A stretch of 64,000 nt of DNA from Acidobacteria subdivision 2 bacterium RH1 MAG20 (GCA_002197545.1 NFUO01000007.1:1-64000); one strand, 5' to 3'; positions 1 through 9,544 are shown, numbered from the stretch's first letter. The notes: generated from the letters alone by a model not told the origin. Numbers and translations: made by a program.

Positions 1-50
1 AACCTGTTGAGACACCACAGCTAAAGCCGCACTACAGACAGGACACTTAT

Positions 51-70
51 GGCACGGCTGAAGCCGTGCC
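51..70. repeat. Intergenic palindromic repeat (REP-like)
   Basis: A 9-bp perfect stem (GGCACGGCT / AGCCGTGCC) with a 2-nt loop lies in a non-coding stretch downstream of dps. A 'ctaaagcc' motif occurs just upstream at about 21-28. From memory, 'ggctgaagcc' hairpins of this kind recur between genes in Acidobacteriaceae, so I read it as an interspersed palindromic element that could also end dps transcription. Only one copy is seen here. Confidence 0.55.
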
Positions 71-90
71 CTTAACAAAACAGACTTACC

Positions 91-690
91 CTAGGCTTTA
101 TCCAAAACCAACGGTGTATCCACCAGGTGTTCTCCAATAAACCACGCCTGAAGTTCATTTGGCCGCAGCACGTCACTGACGACCATGTCGTTGGTGCCGT
201 CGTCGCCTGCCTTGCTCGCAGCCTGCGCGATCTCGGAGCACTCCTTCATGATGACTTTGTGCGCCTCCAGTAGCCGTGAAATCTGGATCGGCACCGCTTC
301 CCTGCCCTTTGGCGGCCCCTGGATCTTCGTCATCTCGGCGACATGGTCGCCCATGGCCACGCTGACTCCGCCCAAAAGCTGGATACGCTCGGCGATGGTG
401 TCGACGATTTCGACCTGCTCGCCATAGTGTTTATCGAACAGCTGGTGAAGCTGGTAAAATGTCGGTCCCGACACCTGCCAGTGGTGCTTTTTATACATGT
501 CGCGCAGCGCGCTGGAATCGGCCAGAAGCTGGTTCAGCTTGCCAACCATCTCGGCACGGACCCTGGCATCCAGCGGATGCGGTAAGTCCTCGATCACGGT
601 GCCGAACTTTTGAATTTCCTTCGCATGAGCATGCCAATGTGGCGCTACCGAAGCATTACCTGTCTGCGCTTTCTTCATTGCAATTGCCAT
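91..690 (-). CDS. dps: Dps-family DNA-protecting ferritin-like protein
   Basis: Dps proteins oxidise and store iron and protect DNA as cytoplasmic dodecamers during starvation and oxidative stress. The 199-aa product has the Dps ferroxidase pattern: H70 in 'KHHWQVSGP', H82 and D86 in 'LHQLFD', then D97 and E101 in 'DTIAER'. An N-terminal extension of about 40 residues is longer than in E. coli Dps and could be a DNA-binding tail, though it is only mildly basic. Two ATGs are adjacent. The inner one at 690 is preferred because a GAGG lies 6 nt upstream of it and only 3 nt from the outer one. It appears monocistronic. Confidence 0.93.
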   Translation of the reverse strand: MAIAMKKAQTGNASVAPHWHAHAKEIQKFGTVIEDLPHPLDARVRAEMVGKLNQLLADSSALRDMYKKHHWQVSGPTFYQLHQLFDKHYGEQVEIVDTIAERIQLLGGVSVAMGDHVAEMTKIQGPPKGREAVPIQISRLLEAHKVIMKECSEIAQAASKAGDDGTNDMVVSDVLRPNELQAWFIGEHLVDTPLVLDKA

Positions 691-753
691 CATTCACCTC
701 GACGAGTGGCTTTCCATGAATATGATGCTCAGGCGAATGAGCCGGTTTCCCCA

Positions 754-2070
754 TTACTTGACGGACACGTAAGGAGTCACCGAGAACCCTGGCCGCAATG
801 AGTAATCCCCGTTTTCCTTTTGTAAGTCATTGAAATCGATACGCACCGGAATCCGCTGCACGACCTTGACATAGTTGCCGGTAGCGTTCTCCGGAGGAAA
901 CAGGGACAGCCGCGAGCCGGTGGCCCCGCCAATCTGCGTCACCTTGCCATGGAACTTGCGGCCACCCAGGGCATCGACCTCAATCGTGACATCCTGCCCC
1001 GGATGCATATGCTGAATCTGCGTCTCTTTGAAGTTCGCGGTCACCCACAGATCAGTCAGAGGAATAATCGTCAGCAGGTCCTGACCGATGGAAAGGTTGG
1101 CGCCCACCTGCACGTTCTTCTTATTGACGATCCCGGTCGTGGGAGCAGTAATGTGCGTATAGCTCAGGTTCAGCCGCGCCTGATCGACCTTGGCCTGCGC
1201 CTGCTGCACCTCTGCAAGAGCGGCGTTGGCCTTGGCCTCCTGTACCTTCACCTGCTGAGGACCATTCTTCACCGACTCGTTCGCCGAAAAGCGCGCCTGC
1301 GCCAGTCGCTGCTGCGCCTCGCGTACCGCCTCCCGTTGCCCAATCACCTGCGATTGAGCTTCTATCACGGCGGCGGATGTTCCGTCAGCCTGTGCTACCG
1401 CTGCGTCGAACTGTTGCTTCGAAATGACGTCCTTCTCCACCAGCGGCGTATAGCGCTCCACATCCAGCCTCGCCTTTACCGCATTGGCTTTTGCCTGGTC
1501 GACACGCGCCGCCGCCGCCTGCTCCTGCTTCTGCGCTTGCGCGACAGCGGCGATGGCGCCTTGAACGTCGGAACTCGTCGTGCTCAGATTCGTGCTGACA
1601 CTCGTACTGGTAATTGGCACATTGACATTCGCCTGGATAGCCGCAGCCTCTGCGCTGGCAAGGTTCGCCTGCGCCTGCTCCAGGGCCACCTGATAGTCCT
1701 TGGGATCGATCTCGGCGAGCAACTGCCCCGCCCGCACCTTCTGGTTGTCGTCAACATATACCTTGATGACCTGGCCGGTAACGCGCGAACTGACCTGATA
1801 CAAGTTGCCATCGATCTGGGCGTCGTCCGTATCTTCCGTGAAGGTGGAGTGCCAGTAAAACAGGCACGCGCCGACAACAAGAAAAATCAAAACGGCGATG
1901 ATGATAAACTTGCGCCGCGATTGCTTCTCCGGCTGCTGCGGCTCCTCGTCGCCACTCCGGCCGCTCCTGTCCGCGCTCCCATGATCTGCATCGTCATGCG
2001 GTTTAATGTGAACCGTTCCGCTGATCTCCGCGGTCTGTCCGTCGCGATTTTGGTTCTCTTGGTCTGGCAA
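754..2070 (-). CDS. HlyD/EmrA-family membrane fusion protein
   Basis: This is the periplasmic adaptor of a tripartite efflux or secretion pump, 438 aa. It has a hydrophilic acidic N-terminus, one transmembrane helix at about residues 54-75, a beta-barrel/lipoyl segment ('VSSRVTGQVIKVYVDDNQKV'), a long Ala/Gln-rich coiled-coil hairpin and a second lipoyl half ('ITAPTTGIVNKK'). This order is that of EmrA/HlyD. The start is TTG at 2070, with GGAGGG 7 nt upstream and only 1 nt after the stop of the TolC-like gene, so the two are co-transcribed. No MFS (EmrB) or ABC inner-membrane partner lies next to it, so the substrate cannot be inferred. Confidence 0.9.
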   Translation of the reverse strand: MPDQENQNRDGQTAEISGTVHIKPHDDADHGSADRSGRSGDEEPQQPEKQSRRKFIIIAVLIFLVVGACLFYWHSTFTEDTDDAQIDGNLYQVSSRVTGQVIKVYVDDNQKVRAGQLLAEIDPKDYQVALEQAQANLASAEAAAIQANVNVPITSTSVSTNLSTTSSDVQGAIAAVAQAQKQEQAAAARVDQAKANAVKARLDVERYTPLVEKDVISKQQFDAAVAQADGTSAAVIEAQSQVIGQREAVREAQQRLAQARFSANESVKNGPQQVKVQEAKANAALAEVQQAQAKVDQARLNLSYTHITAPTTGIVNKKNVQVGANLSIGQDLLTIIPLTDLWVTANFKETQIQHMHPGQDVTIEVDALGGRKFHGKVTQIGGATGSRLSLFPPENATGNYVKVVQRIPVRIDFNDLQKENGDYSLRPGFSVTPYVSVK

Positions 2071-2071
2071 G

Positions 2072-3631
2072 CTACTTCCCTCCGAGATAATCTTTGTAAT
2101 TCGTCTGCGCTATACCTATTGCTCGCGCCAGCGAAAGCTTGGCGACGTTGTGCTGATACAGCGCGCTGATGTATTGGTCATTGGCCTGTTCCGTCTGGGC
2201 CTGTGCCTGCGAAACCGGCAGGTTGTCCGAAACTCCGGCATGGAACCGCTGTTGCGCGTCGCTGAGCGCCTCGTTGGCCAACTCGACATTCGAGTGCGTC
2301 GCCTCCACCAGCTTTGCCGCAGCCTGAATATCCAGCAAACTGTCGCGAACATCTGCATTCACCTGCTGCACCTGGTCGGCCAGCTTCGCCCTGGCCTGTT
2401 CATACTGCGCATCAGCGACCTGCTCCTCGCCGCGCGTCCTGGCGATCTGCAAAATCGGAGCGCTTACCTTCCCGGTCGCGGTGTAGGTGCCATGCGAGTG
2501 CCCCGGCGTCGTCCCCAGATCGCCATAGTCCCCCGAGAAGCTCGCCACCGGAAGCTGACCCGCCCACGCCGAGGTCTTCTCCGCACGGGCAGACTTCACC
2601 TGCTCGGCCGACGCCGCAAGGTCCTTCCGGGCCTTCAGGGCCTGCTCAAAAGCCGTGTCAGGATTCACCTGATCCAGCGCGGCATAAGGGACCTGGTCAG
2701 TCAACCGAAACTCCTGGTCCAGCGGCAACCCGATCGTTCGCGCCAGCGCCAGCTTGTCCTTCGCCAACTCATTTTGCGTCGAGATTAGTCTCTGCTGCTC
2801 ATTCTGGTAGTCCACCTGCGCGCGCAAAACGTCGAGCTTCGGGCTGGTGCCCGCATCATGCGCCGCCGTGGCCTGATCGAACGACACCTTCGAGGTAGCC
2901 ATCTCCGCATTGACCGCCTCGATGCGCGCAGCATCGGCGATGCAAAGCAGGTAAGCATTTCCGACTGTCAGCACAACAAGATTGCGGGCATCTTCCGCCG
3001 TCAGCTTCGCACTCTGAAAATTATGTTTTGCAGCAATGTAATTTTGTAGGGCCGAAACATTCACCAGATTCTGTGTAAGGTAAGCCCTGAAATCGACCAC
3101 CTGAAACGGTCCGATAATCGGATTTAGCCCTGGAAACTTCAAGCCATACGCCGCAAGATTTACCTGCTGTACCTCAACGCTGGCCGCTGCAGTCACAGTC
3201 GGAAGCAGTGCCTGCAACTCCTCCAAACGCTGACCACCAGCATTTTTCTGCGCCGACGATTGCAAAATAATGCCAAGATTCTGTCGAAGACCTCGCTGAA
3301 TGGCATCGTCGAGCGAAAGATCCATGACAGTGCCGGTCGACTTCCCTTCGACTACGCTCCCCTGAAAGGAGTCCGGCGTAGCCTGTGCGCCATTCGTGCC
3401 AGATGCCCCATACAATTGCTGCTGTGCCGAGGCGACAGGCGAACTGGTTGGCCCTGTGTTCGGCCCGGTGGTAGGGCTACCGCTTGCACCCGTGCTCGAT
3501 CCGCCAGTCTGCGCTGCGGCAGACCGTGCCTGACTCGACAGGCACAGCAGTCCAATTCCAAGCATTGCAAACATACTCAGGGCGTAACGCGCTCTTTTGC
3601 TTTGGCTCATACCTTTGAATGTTACCTGCAT
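2072..3631 (-). CDS. TolC-family outer-membrane efflux protein
   Basis: The 519-aa protein has an N-terminal hydrophobic signal ('MFAMLGIGLLCLSS'), a Ser/Gly/Thr/Pro linker of about 60 residues, then two OEP repeats rich in Ala/Gln coiled coil, as in TolC-like outer-membrane channels. It forms a two-gene operon with the HlyD-type adaptor downstream. The start is uncertain: ATG 3631 and ATG 3610 ('MSQSKRARYA') both lack a well-spaced Shine-Dalgarno. Either leaves the signal peptide intact. The low-complexity linker after the signal is longer than in classical TolC. Confidence 0.88.
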   Translation of the reverse strand: MQVTFKGMSQSKRARYALSMFAMLGIGLLCLSSQARSAAAQTGGSSTGASGSPTTGPNTGPTSSPVASAQQQLYGASGTNGAQATPDSFQGSVVEGKSTGTVMDLSLDDAIQRGLRQNLGIILQSSAQKNAGGQRLEELQALLPTVTAAASVEVQQVNLAAYGLKFPGLNPIIGPFQVVDFRAYLTQNLVNVSALQNYIAAKHNFQSAKLTAEDARNLVVLTVGNAYLLCIADAARIEAVNAEMATSKVSFDQATAAHDAGTSPKLDVLRAQVDYQNEQQRLISTQNELAKDKLALARTIGLPLDQEFRLTDQVPYAALDQVNPDTAFEQALKARKDLAASAEQVKSARAEKTSAWAGQLPVASFSGDYGDLGTTPGHSHGTYTATGKVSAPILQIARTRGEEQVADAQYEQARAKLADQVQQVNADVRDSLLDIQAAAKLVEATHSNVELANEALSDAQQRFHAGVSDNLPVSQAQAQTEQANDQYISALYQHNVAKLSLARAIGIAQTNYKDYLGGK

Positions 3632-3857
3632 CTCTTCAAGTAATCCCGGGGTTTTGATGACACGGAAATGCCTGATTCTCTGCCGTAGTCCTGATTATGT
3701 CTCTCTTCGTATATTAAGATGCGCTAACTCGCAGAGAATGTTCAAAAAAAGTGCAACTCCTCACCGTCCATCCCAGGAATTAAGCCTGCATTCCCATCTG
3801 ATCTGTCCCCACCAGCTACACTTCTTCCACAGCTCTTATCCACCCAAAGGGTCCAAC
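3632..3857. promoter_or_regulatory. Divergent intergenic region, TolC-like / xylB
   Basis: This 226-bp gap lies between two divergently transcribed genes and must hold both promoters. I could not pick a convincing -35/-10 pair or operator by eye. An open frame runs through it upstream of xylB, but it resembles nothing of the kinase family and is taken as non-coding. Confidence 0.4.
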
Positions 3858-5330
3858 ATGTTTCTTGGAATCGACGTCGGAACAGGCGGCACCAGGGCAA
3901 TCCTGGTCAATCGCAGCGGCAAAGTTATCGCCTCATCCAGCAGCGAACACGCGGGCATCCACTCCGAGCACATCGGCTGGGCCGAGCAAGACCCCCAGGA
4001 CTGGTGGCGCGCCGCCCGCGAAGCCATCGCCGGAGCCATGGCCCAAAGCGAACTCGCCGGCAGCGAGATCGAAGCCGTCGGCCTCACCGGCCAGATGCAC
4101 GGTTGCGTCATGCTCGACGCCGCGGGCGTTGTCCTCCGCCCCGCCCTCATCTGGTGCGACCAGCGCACGCAGCTCCAATGCGACTGGCTGACGGAAAAAA
4201 TCGGCTTCGAGCGCCTCATCGAACTCATCTGCAACCCAGCCCTGCCCAACTTCACCCTGACCAAACTCCTCTGGGTCCGCGAGCACCAGCCAGAGATCTT
4301 CGCCCGCATCGCCCACGTTCTCTGCCCCAAGGACTACGTCCGCTATCGCCTCACCGGCGAGTTCGCCATGGACATGCAGGAGGCCAGCGGAACCCTCCTG
4401 CTCGACGTCGCGCACCGCCGCTGGTCGAGCGAAGTAGCCGAAGCCGCCGGAATCCCTATGCAGTGGCTCCCCCGTCTCTTTGAAGGCCCCGAGATCTGCG
4501 CTCGGATCAGTGACGCCGGAGCCGGAGCAACTGGCCTTGCCGCAGGGACTCCCGTTGCTGCCGGAGCAGGCGATCAGGGAGCCGGAGCTATCGGCATGGG
4601 CATCCTCGCGCCCGGCTCCGTCTCCGCCACCATCGGCACCAGCGGAGTCGTCTTCGCCGCTACCGACGCCCCCACCAAAGACCGCCTCGGGCGCCTCCAC
4701 ACCTTCTGCCACGCCGCTCCCGGCCGCTGGCACGTCATGGGAGTCACCAACGGCGCGGGCCTTAGCCTCCGCTACTTCCGCGATACCTTCTCCCCGGATC
4801 TCTCCTACGATCAACTCAGCGGCCTGGCCGCCCAGGTTCCCGCCGCCAGCGACGGCCTGCTCTGGGCGCCCTACCTCTTCGGCGAACGCACCCCGCACCT
4901 CGATCCTGAAGCCCGCGCCGCCTTCGTCGGCGTCACCGCCAGCCACACTCGCGCCCACTTCGTCCGTGCCGTACTCGAAGGCGTCGCCATGAGCCTCCGC
5001 GACACCCTCACTCTCTTCAACGAACTCCACATTCCCGTCGACAACATCCGCCTCGGCGGCGGCGGCGCACGCGGGCCGCTTTGGCGTCAGATTCAGGCTG
5101 ACGTCTACGGCCAGCCTGTCGAACTCCTCGAAGCCGAAGAAGGCGGAGCCTTCGGAGCCGCGCTGCTCGCCGGCACCGGAGTCAACGCATGGCCCTCGGT
5201 AGAAGCAGCCTGTGCGGCAACCATCCGTGTAGCCTCCACCGTAGAACCCCATGACGCAGCCGCAATGAAAAGCGCCTACGCCCGCTACCGAAAGCTCTAC
5301 CCCGCATTGCAAGAGATAGGCAAAGCCTAA
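3858..5330 (+). CDS. xylB: Xylulokinase
   Basis: Phosphorylates D-xylulose to D-xylulose 5-phosphate for the pentose phosphate pathway (FGGY kinase family, cytoplasm). The 490-aa product matches the family's size. It opens with the phosphate-binding loop 'GIDVGTGGTRAIL', has 'GLTGQMHG' and 'ALIWCDQRT' (substrate-binding region typical of xylulokinases), 'NFTLTKLLWV', and the C-terminal ATP-site motif 'IRLGGGGARGPLWRQIQADV'. The start at 3858 is chosen because the conserved N-terminus begins there; the frame stays open for 87 codons upstream without family similarity. It stands alone: no xylose isomerase or transporter is adjacent. Confidence 0.93.
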   Translation: MFLGIDVGTGGTRAILVNRSGKVIASSSSEHAGIHSEHIGWAEQDPQDWWRAAREAIAGAMAQSELAGSEIEAVGLTGQMHGCVMLDAAGVVLRPALIWCDQRTQLQCDWLTEKIGFERLIELICNPALPNFTLTKLLWVREHQPEIFARIAHVLCPKDYVRYRLTGEFAMDMQEASGTLLLDVAHRRWSSEVAEAAGIPMQWLPRLFEGPEICARISDAGAGATGLAAGTPVAAGAGDQGAGAIGMGILAPGSVSATIGTSGVVFAATDAPTKDRLGRLHTFCHAAPGRWHVMGVTNGAGLSLRYFRDTFSPDLSYDQLSGLAAQVPAASDGLLWAPYLFGERTPHLDPEARAAFVGVTASHTRAHFVRAVLEGVAMSLRDTLTLFNELHIPVDNIRLGGGGARGPLWRQIQADVYGQPVELLEAEEGGAFGAALLAGTGVNAWPSVEAACAATIRVASTVEPHDAAAMKSAYARYRKLYPALQEIGKA

Positions 5331-5428
5331 AAACTTCGCCTCCAAACGTCTCCCAATTGAAGCAGTCCTTCTCAATCAGCCACAGCAGAGGGCACCCAGC
5401 CAATTCTTGCTGCCGCATTCAACTAGTC

Positions 5429-7093
5429 TTATGGCATCGGCGAACCTGCAGACGCCTGCCCCAGAACCGTGTCTGCTGTTCCAATGCGGCCCGATCCGGC
5501 AACTCGAATGACAAACCGGGCACGAACTGCCTTCGGGTTGCGATCCAGCTTGTAGTTGATATCGAGGCCGCGATCCAACCTCCCGGCAGGTGGATCGGTG
5601 GATGGAGCGCTAGCCTTGATAATCTTTGCGTCGTGTTTGAGTTCCTTGCCTTTGCGATCAAAGGTGGACGCCACCAGAATCACTTCGGTGTGCCGGGGTT
5701 CGGTATCGGTCGCATAGGTCCAGAACAACCCGCGTGCGTCCACATGCACCGTGAAAGAGTTCGGATCGGTCGGCGACGCTTGAAGCGTGATCGGAACACC
5801 GTCGTAGACCATTGTGCTGTTATTCGCAGAGACCAAATCAGCGATGAGGCGGCGTGAAGGATTCTGTGGATTCACCCGCCCTAGCCCATATTGCAGGTAA
5901 TATCCCTTCCGCGTCGTAACACTAAGTCCGGGCCGGTCGAGTGTCACATTGATCTTGCGAAACTTCTGCACATTGGGCGACTCATTAGTCGGCCGGTAGG
6001 TAAGCGTGTAAAAATTGGAGCCGTCGCGGATAGCAGTGCCGATCTCCGCATCCACATCGTTGCGTCCGTAAAGGGTGCGGCCTCCGGTTGCCGTCGCCAG
6101 CCGGGAGAACTGGTAGTTCCCGCCGAAGGGATCATTAAACGCCGCTGCCGAACCATACACGCCTGGATCAACAAGCAGTCCGGCAGGATCAATCGTGTAG
6201 AGCGTAACCCGCGCATCGCGCAGCACGTTCACGCAATCCTGAACGGCATTGTCGACACGGTTCTGCGTATCCACAGGCACATCTGCAAAGTCTAACGCCG
6301 GAAAACCCCGGCCGATCCAGATCATATTTTTATGGCCGGGATGACCTACAACGGCCTGGGCAACGCGCCTCAGAGTCATAAAAGCTGTCGCATACCGTTC
6401 CGCAATCCAGGCGCCTTGGTGTGCCTGCCATGGATACTGCACAAAGTGGTGATCGAGCGCGGAGAGGATCTCACCTTTATTCTGGGTATAGTCGCGAAGT
6501 ACGGTAAAGTGCTGCAGGTCGACTGCGATCAGCATCGTGGGGGTTGTCAATTTGTCAGGCTGCTTCTCCAGATACTTCTTTAGGGAGTAGCGCGCAAATG
6601 CCATGTCTTCGAACCGCGTATTGAACTCGTCGAGCAGAATGATGTTGACTGGCGCGCGCGGTGCCAGACGGTCCAAATCGGCGGTGGAGTTAATGGAGAG
6701 GTCCGGGCCTGGGGTATGGGCACCCGCTTCTTCAAAGTTCAGGATGGCCTGCGGCTCGCCAGCCTCTGTTACGTGGAAACTTTCCCGGCGCAGGTCTCTG
6801 ACGACGTTACCCTTGGCATCGGTCACCACCATGTCCAACACAACCAGCCGTGCCGTGCGGCGAATTGTGTAGGTTCCGTTGCTGTCCTTGGTCGCCTGGG
6901 TGCCATTCATTGCTTGCGCCGGGGGATTTGGGCGTGTAGCAGACGGCTGCACCGGGGCCTGCGAGGGTGACTTCGACGCTGCCGGTTGCGTCTGCTCCGA
7001 CTGGCTGGTCCCTCCCAGTTGAGCGAACAGGCAGCGCTGCGTGAGGACGGCGAGACCAAAGAGTGCCAGCAAACGTAAGATCGAATATTTCAC
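5429..7093 (-). CDS. Acidobacterial VWFA-related exported protein
   Basis: This 554-aa protein belongs to the VWFA-related family that is greatly expanded in Acidobacteria; its function is unknown. Visible parts: a signal peptide ('LRLLALFGLAVLTQ'), a Pro/Gln/Ser-rich linker, a beta domain opening with 'TARLVVLDMVVTDAKGNVV', then the von Willebrand A-like domain starting 'VNIILLDEFNTRFEDM' with 'NMIWIGRGFPALD'. The strict MIDAS DxSxS is not obvious, so metal binding is doubtful. GTG at 7093 is preferred over TTG at 7120 because GAGG lies 6 nt before it and it yields a proper signal peptide. It is convergent with xylB and divergent from the oxidoreductase. Confidence 0.85.
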   Translation of the reverse strand: MKYSILRLLALFGLAVLTQRCLFAQLGGTSQSEQTQPAASKSPSQAPVQPSATRPNPPAQAMNGTQATKDSNGTYTIRRTARLVVLDMVVTDAKGNVVRDLRRESFHVTEAGEPQAILNFEEAGAHTPGPDLSINSTADLDRLAPRAPVNIILLDEFNTRFEDMAFARYSLKKYLEKQPDKLTTPTMLIAVDLQHFTVLRDYTQNKGEILSALDHHFVQYPWQAHQGAWIAERYATAFMTLRRVAQAVVGHPGHKNMIWIGRGFPALDFADVPVDTQNRVDNAVQDCVNVLRDARVTLYTIDPAGLLVDPGVYGSAAAFNDPFGGNYQFSRLATATGGRTLYGRNDVDAEIGTAIRDGSNFYTLTYRPTNESPNVQKFRKINVTLDRPGLSVTTRKGYYLQYGLGRVNPQNPSRRLIADLVSANNSTMVYDGVPITLQASPTDPNSFTVHVDARGLFWTYATDTEPRHTEVILVASTFDRKGKELKHDAKIIKASAPSTDPPAGRLDRGLDINYKLDRNPKAVRARFVIRVAGSGRIGTADTVLGQASAGSPMP

Positions 7094-7205
7094 GGAAAAC
7101 CTCGAACTTATTAGCTGCAAACACCATACAGCTAGTCAAAGTTCCGTTGCGAGCCATCGAATCACTAACCATGACAAAATAATCCAGAAGAAAAGGAGCA
7201 TCAGA

Positions 7206-8279
7206 ATGGCAGAGATTGGTGTAGCGGTCATTGGATTCGGTCTTGCGGGACGCGTCTTCCACGCCCCCTTCGTTAGCGCAGTCCCCGGCCTAAAGCTCGA
7301 AGCCATCGTGCAGCGCCGCGGCGACGAGGCCGCCAAAGCCTATCCCGAAGTTCGCATTCTCCGCTCCGTCGAAGAAGCACTCGCTGACCCAGCCATTCAG
7401 CTCATCGTCGTAGGCACGCCCAACGAAACCCACTTCGCCCTGGCAAAACAGGCTCTCGAAGCAGGCAAGCACGTCGTCATCGACAAGCCATTTGCTGCCA
7501 CCAGCACCCAGGCAAAAGAACTGATCGACCTCGCCAAAGCTCGCGGCTCGATCCTTGCCCCATACCACAACCGCCGCTGGGACGGAGACTTCCTCACCGT
7601 CCGCAAACTCATCGACCAGAAGGCCGTAGGGCGGCTTGTAACCTTTGAAAGTCACTTTGACCGGTTTCGCCCGTTTCCTCGTGAGGCCACATGGAAGGAG
7701 GCCAGCGACCCCGCAAACGGAATGCTCTTCGATCTCGGCCCTCATCTGGTCGATCAGGTGCTCGCGCTCTTCGGCGCACCCCAGGCAATTACAGCCAGCG
7801 TCCGCAAAGACCGCGACGCCACCCAGATTGAAGACGCCTTTGACATCACGCTGCACTATCCAAAGCTGCTCGCCCACTGCCGCGCCACCCTGCTGGCCTG
7901 CGATGCCGCACCGCGTTTCCTGCTCCATGGAACCCACGGCAGCTTCAAAAAGTATGGCCTCGACCCACAGGAGCCAGCCCTCGTAGCCGGAGCCAAGGTC
8001 CCCCCCATCGGCGATCCCAGGCCATGGCTCAACGAAACCGAATCCGCATGGGGGACGCTCACCGTGGCTCCCGATCCTGCCGATCCTACTACCCTGACCC
8101 GGAGTCCTATTAAGACCGAACCCGGTGACTATCGCGGCTTCTACGCCAACGTCCGCGACGCAATCAACGGCACCGCTCCACTGGAGGTTAAGCCGGAAGA
8201 TGCCTACCGCGTCATCCGTCTCCTCGAGATGGCCCGCGAAAGCTCATCCGAAGGTCGTACCCTCTCTGTAAAGTTCTGA
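7206..8279 (+). CDS. Gfo/Idh/MocA-family oxidoreductase
   Basis: An NAD(P)-dependent sugar or polyol oxidoreductase of 357 aa, similar in layout to YdgJ-type proteins. The N-terminal Rossmann fold opens with 'VAVIGFGLAGRVFHAPF'. The usual EKP is 'DKPFA', and the C-terminal catalytic region carries 'YHNRRWDGDF' and 'DLGPHLVDQ', whose His is the usual catalytic base. The start at 7206 follows AGGAG about 7 nt upstream. It lies 26 nt before argJ on the same strand and may be co-transcribed, though no metabolic link is evident. The substrate cannot be told from sequence alone. Confidence 0.88.
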   Translation: MAEIGVAVIGFGLAGRVFHAPFVSAVPGLKLEAIVQRRGDEAAKAYPEVRILRSVEEALADPAIQLIVVGTPNETHFALAKQALEAGKHVVIDKPFAATSTQAKELIDLAKARGSILAPYHNRRWDGDFLTVRKLIDQKAVGRLVTFESHFDRFRPFPREATWKEASDPANGMLFDLGPHLVDQVLALFGAPQAITASVRKDRDATQIEDAFDITLHYPKLLAHCRATLLACDAAPRFLLHGTHGSFKKYGLDPQEPALVAGAKVPPIGDPRPWLNETESAWGTLTVAPDPADPTTLTRSPIKTEPGDYRGFYANVRDAINGTAPLEVKPEDAYRVIRLLEMARESSSEGRTLSVKF

Positions 8280-8305
8280 TGACGGACGCTTGATAAAGTA
8301 AGGGC

Positions 8306-9544
8306 ATGAGTAATGAGTTAAAAACAAGCGTCCAGTCCCTGCCGCTCGGTTTTCAATGGGGTGCAGTCAAGGCTGGCATCAAGGCCAGCGGAAAGCTGGA
8401 CGTCGCGGTCGCCGTTGCCCCAAAGACTGCGAATGCAGCCGTCATGTTCACAAAAAATCAGGTTGTTGCTGCTCCGGTAATCGTCGGACGGAAACATCTC
8501 CTGGCCACGGGCGGAAGAGTGGGAGCAGTCCTTGTCAACGCGGGAAATGCAAACTGTGCCACCGGGCAGACCGGCATAGATTCCTGCATTCAAACCTGTG
8601 TGGCTGCAGCCGAGAGATTTCACTGCATCTTCGATGAGGTCTTTCCTTCCTCAACCGGCATTATTGGAGTGCCCTTTCCCGCAGAAAAGGTGATCGCGGC
8701 TTTGCCATCCGTTCAGGCCGCGCTGGGCAGCACTTCGGACCACGCGGAGTTATTTGCCCAGGCCATCATGACGACTGACACGCGAATGAAGACGGCCCGC
8801 GCCGTCATCGATATCGATGGAAGCGAGGTAAGAATCTTCGGCACAGCCAAGGGTGCCGGAATGATCCACCCCCAACTCGGAGCGCCCGTTGGACCGCCCC
8901 ACGCCACGATGCTGGTCTATCTTTTTACCGATCTGGCAGCCGAGACCGAAGAATTAAACAATCTGCTGGCTCCAGCCGTGGAGCGAAGTTTCAATTGCAT
9001 CTCCATCGACGGCGATACCTCGACAAACGACACGGTCCTGCTGCTGGCCAGCGGAGACAGCGGAGTCACGCTCAATGAGCGAACAAGTGAACCCTTTGCC
9101 AATGCGCTGAAGCTGGTGTGCGGCTCGCTTGCCCACCAGATCGTCGATGACGGCGAAGGCGTGAGCCACGTCGTCACGCTGCACATCACCGGAGCCCGCA
9201 CAGAAGCGGATGCAAGGCAGGTGGCAAAGGCAATCGCCCACTCCCCCCTTTGCAAAACTGCCTGGTCGAACGCCGACCCGAACTGGGGGCGTCTACTGGC
9301 CGCCGCAGGATACAGCGGCGTGGAGTTCGATCCGGCGAAGGTTAATATCTCGATTGGGGCCCAGCCGGTATTTGAACTTGGAGTCAGGTCGCCGCTGTTC
9401 GATGAAACAGCGGCACATGCCACGATGCAGGAACGCGAATACACCATCACTCTGGATCTGGGCCGGGGCGACGCAGAGTGCCGGTTTCTCACCTGCGATC
9501 TCACCGCAGAATATGTGAGAATCAATGCCGATTACTCTACTTAG
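8306..9544 (+). CDS. argJ: Bifunctional ornithine acetyltransferase / N-acetylglutamate synthase
   Basis: ArgJ moves the acetyl group from N-acetylornithine to glutamate in the cyclic arginine pathway, and some members also make N-acetylglutamate from acetyl-CoA. The 412-aa precursor normally cleaves itself before a Thr nucleophile. That site is visible as 'PHATMLVYLFTD', with Thr at about residue 201. Other family signatures are 'VLVNAGNANCATG' near the N-terminus, 'FNCISIDGDTSTNDT' and 'NADPNWGRLLAAAGYSG' in the beta chain. No other arg genes are nearby. Whether it is mono- or bifunctional cannot be decided here. Confidence 0.95.
   Translation: MSNELKTSVQSLPLGFQWGAVKAGIKASGKLDVAVAVAPKTANAAVMFTKNQVVAAPVIVGRKHLLATGGRVGAVLVNAGNANCATGQTGIDSCIQTCVAAAERFHCIFDEVFPSSTGIIGVPFPAEKVIAALPSVQAALGSTSDHAELFAQAIMTTDTRMKTARAVIDIDGSEVRIFGTAKGAGMIHPQLGAPVGPPHATMLVYLFTDLAAETEELNNLLAPAVERSFNCISIDGDTSTNDTVLLLASGDSGVTLNERTSEPFANALKLVCGSLAHQIVDDGEGVSHVVTLHITGARTEADARQVAKAIAHSPLCKTAWSNADPNWGRLLAAAGYSGVEFDPAKVNISIGAQPVFELGVRSPLFDETAAHATMQEREYTITLDLGRGDAECRFLTCDLTAEYVRINADYST

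Noticed and set aside
949..2169. 406-codon plus-strand frame opposite the HlyD-type gene
   Set aside because: Shadow frame, Leu/Arg-rich; the minus strand has clear adaptor features and a good ribosome site.
3933..5375. 480-codon minus-strand frame opposite xylB
   Set aside because: Gly/Ala/Glu-rich shadow with no family similarity; the plus strand encodes an intact xylulokinase.
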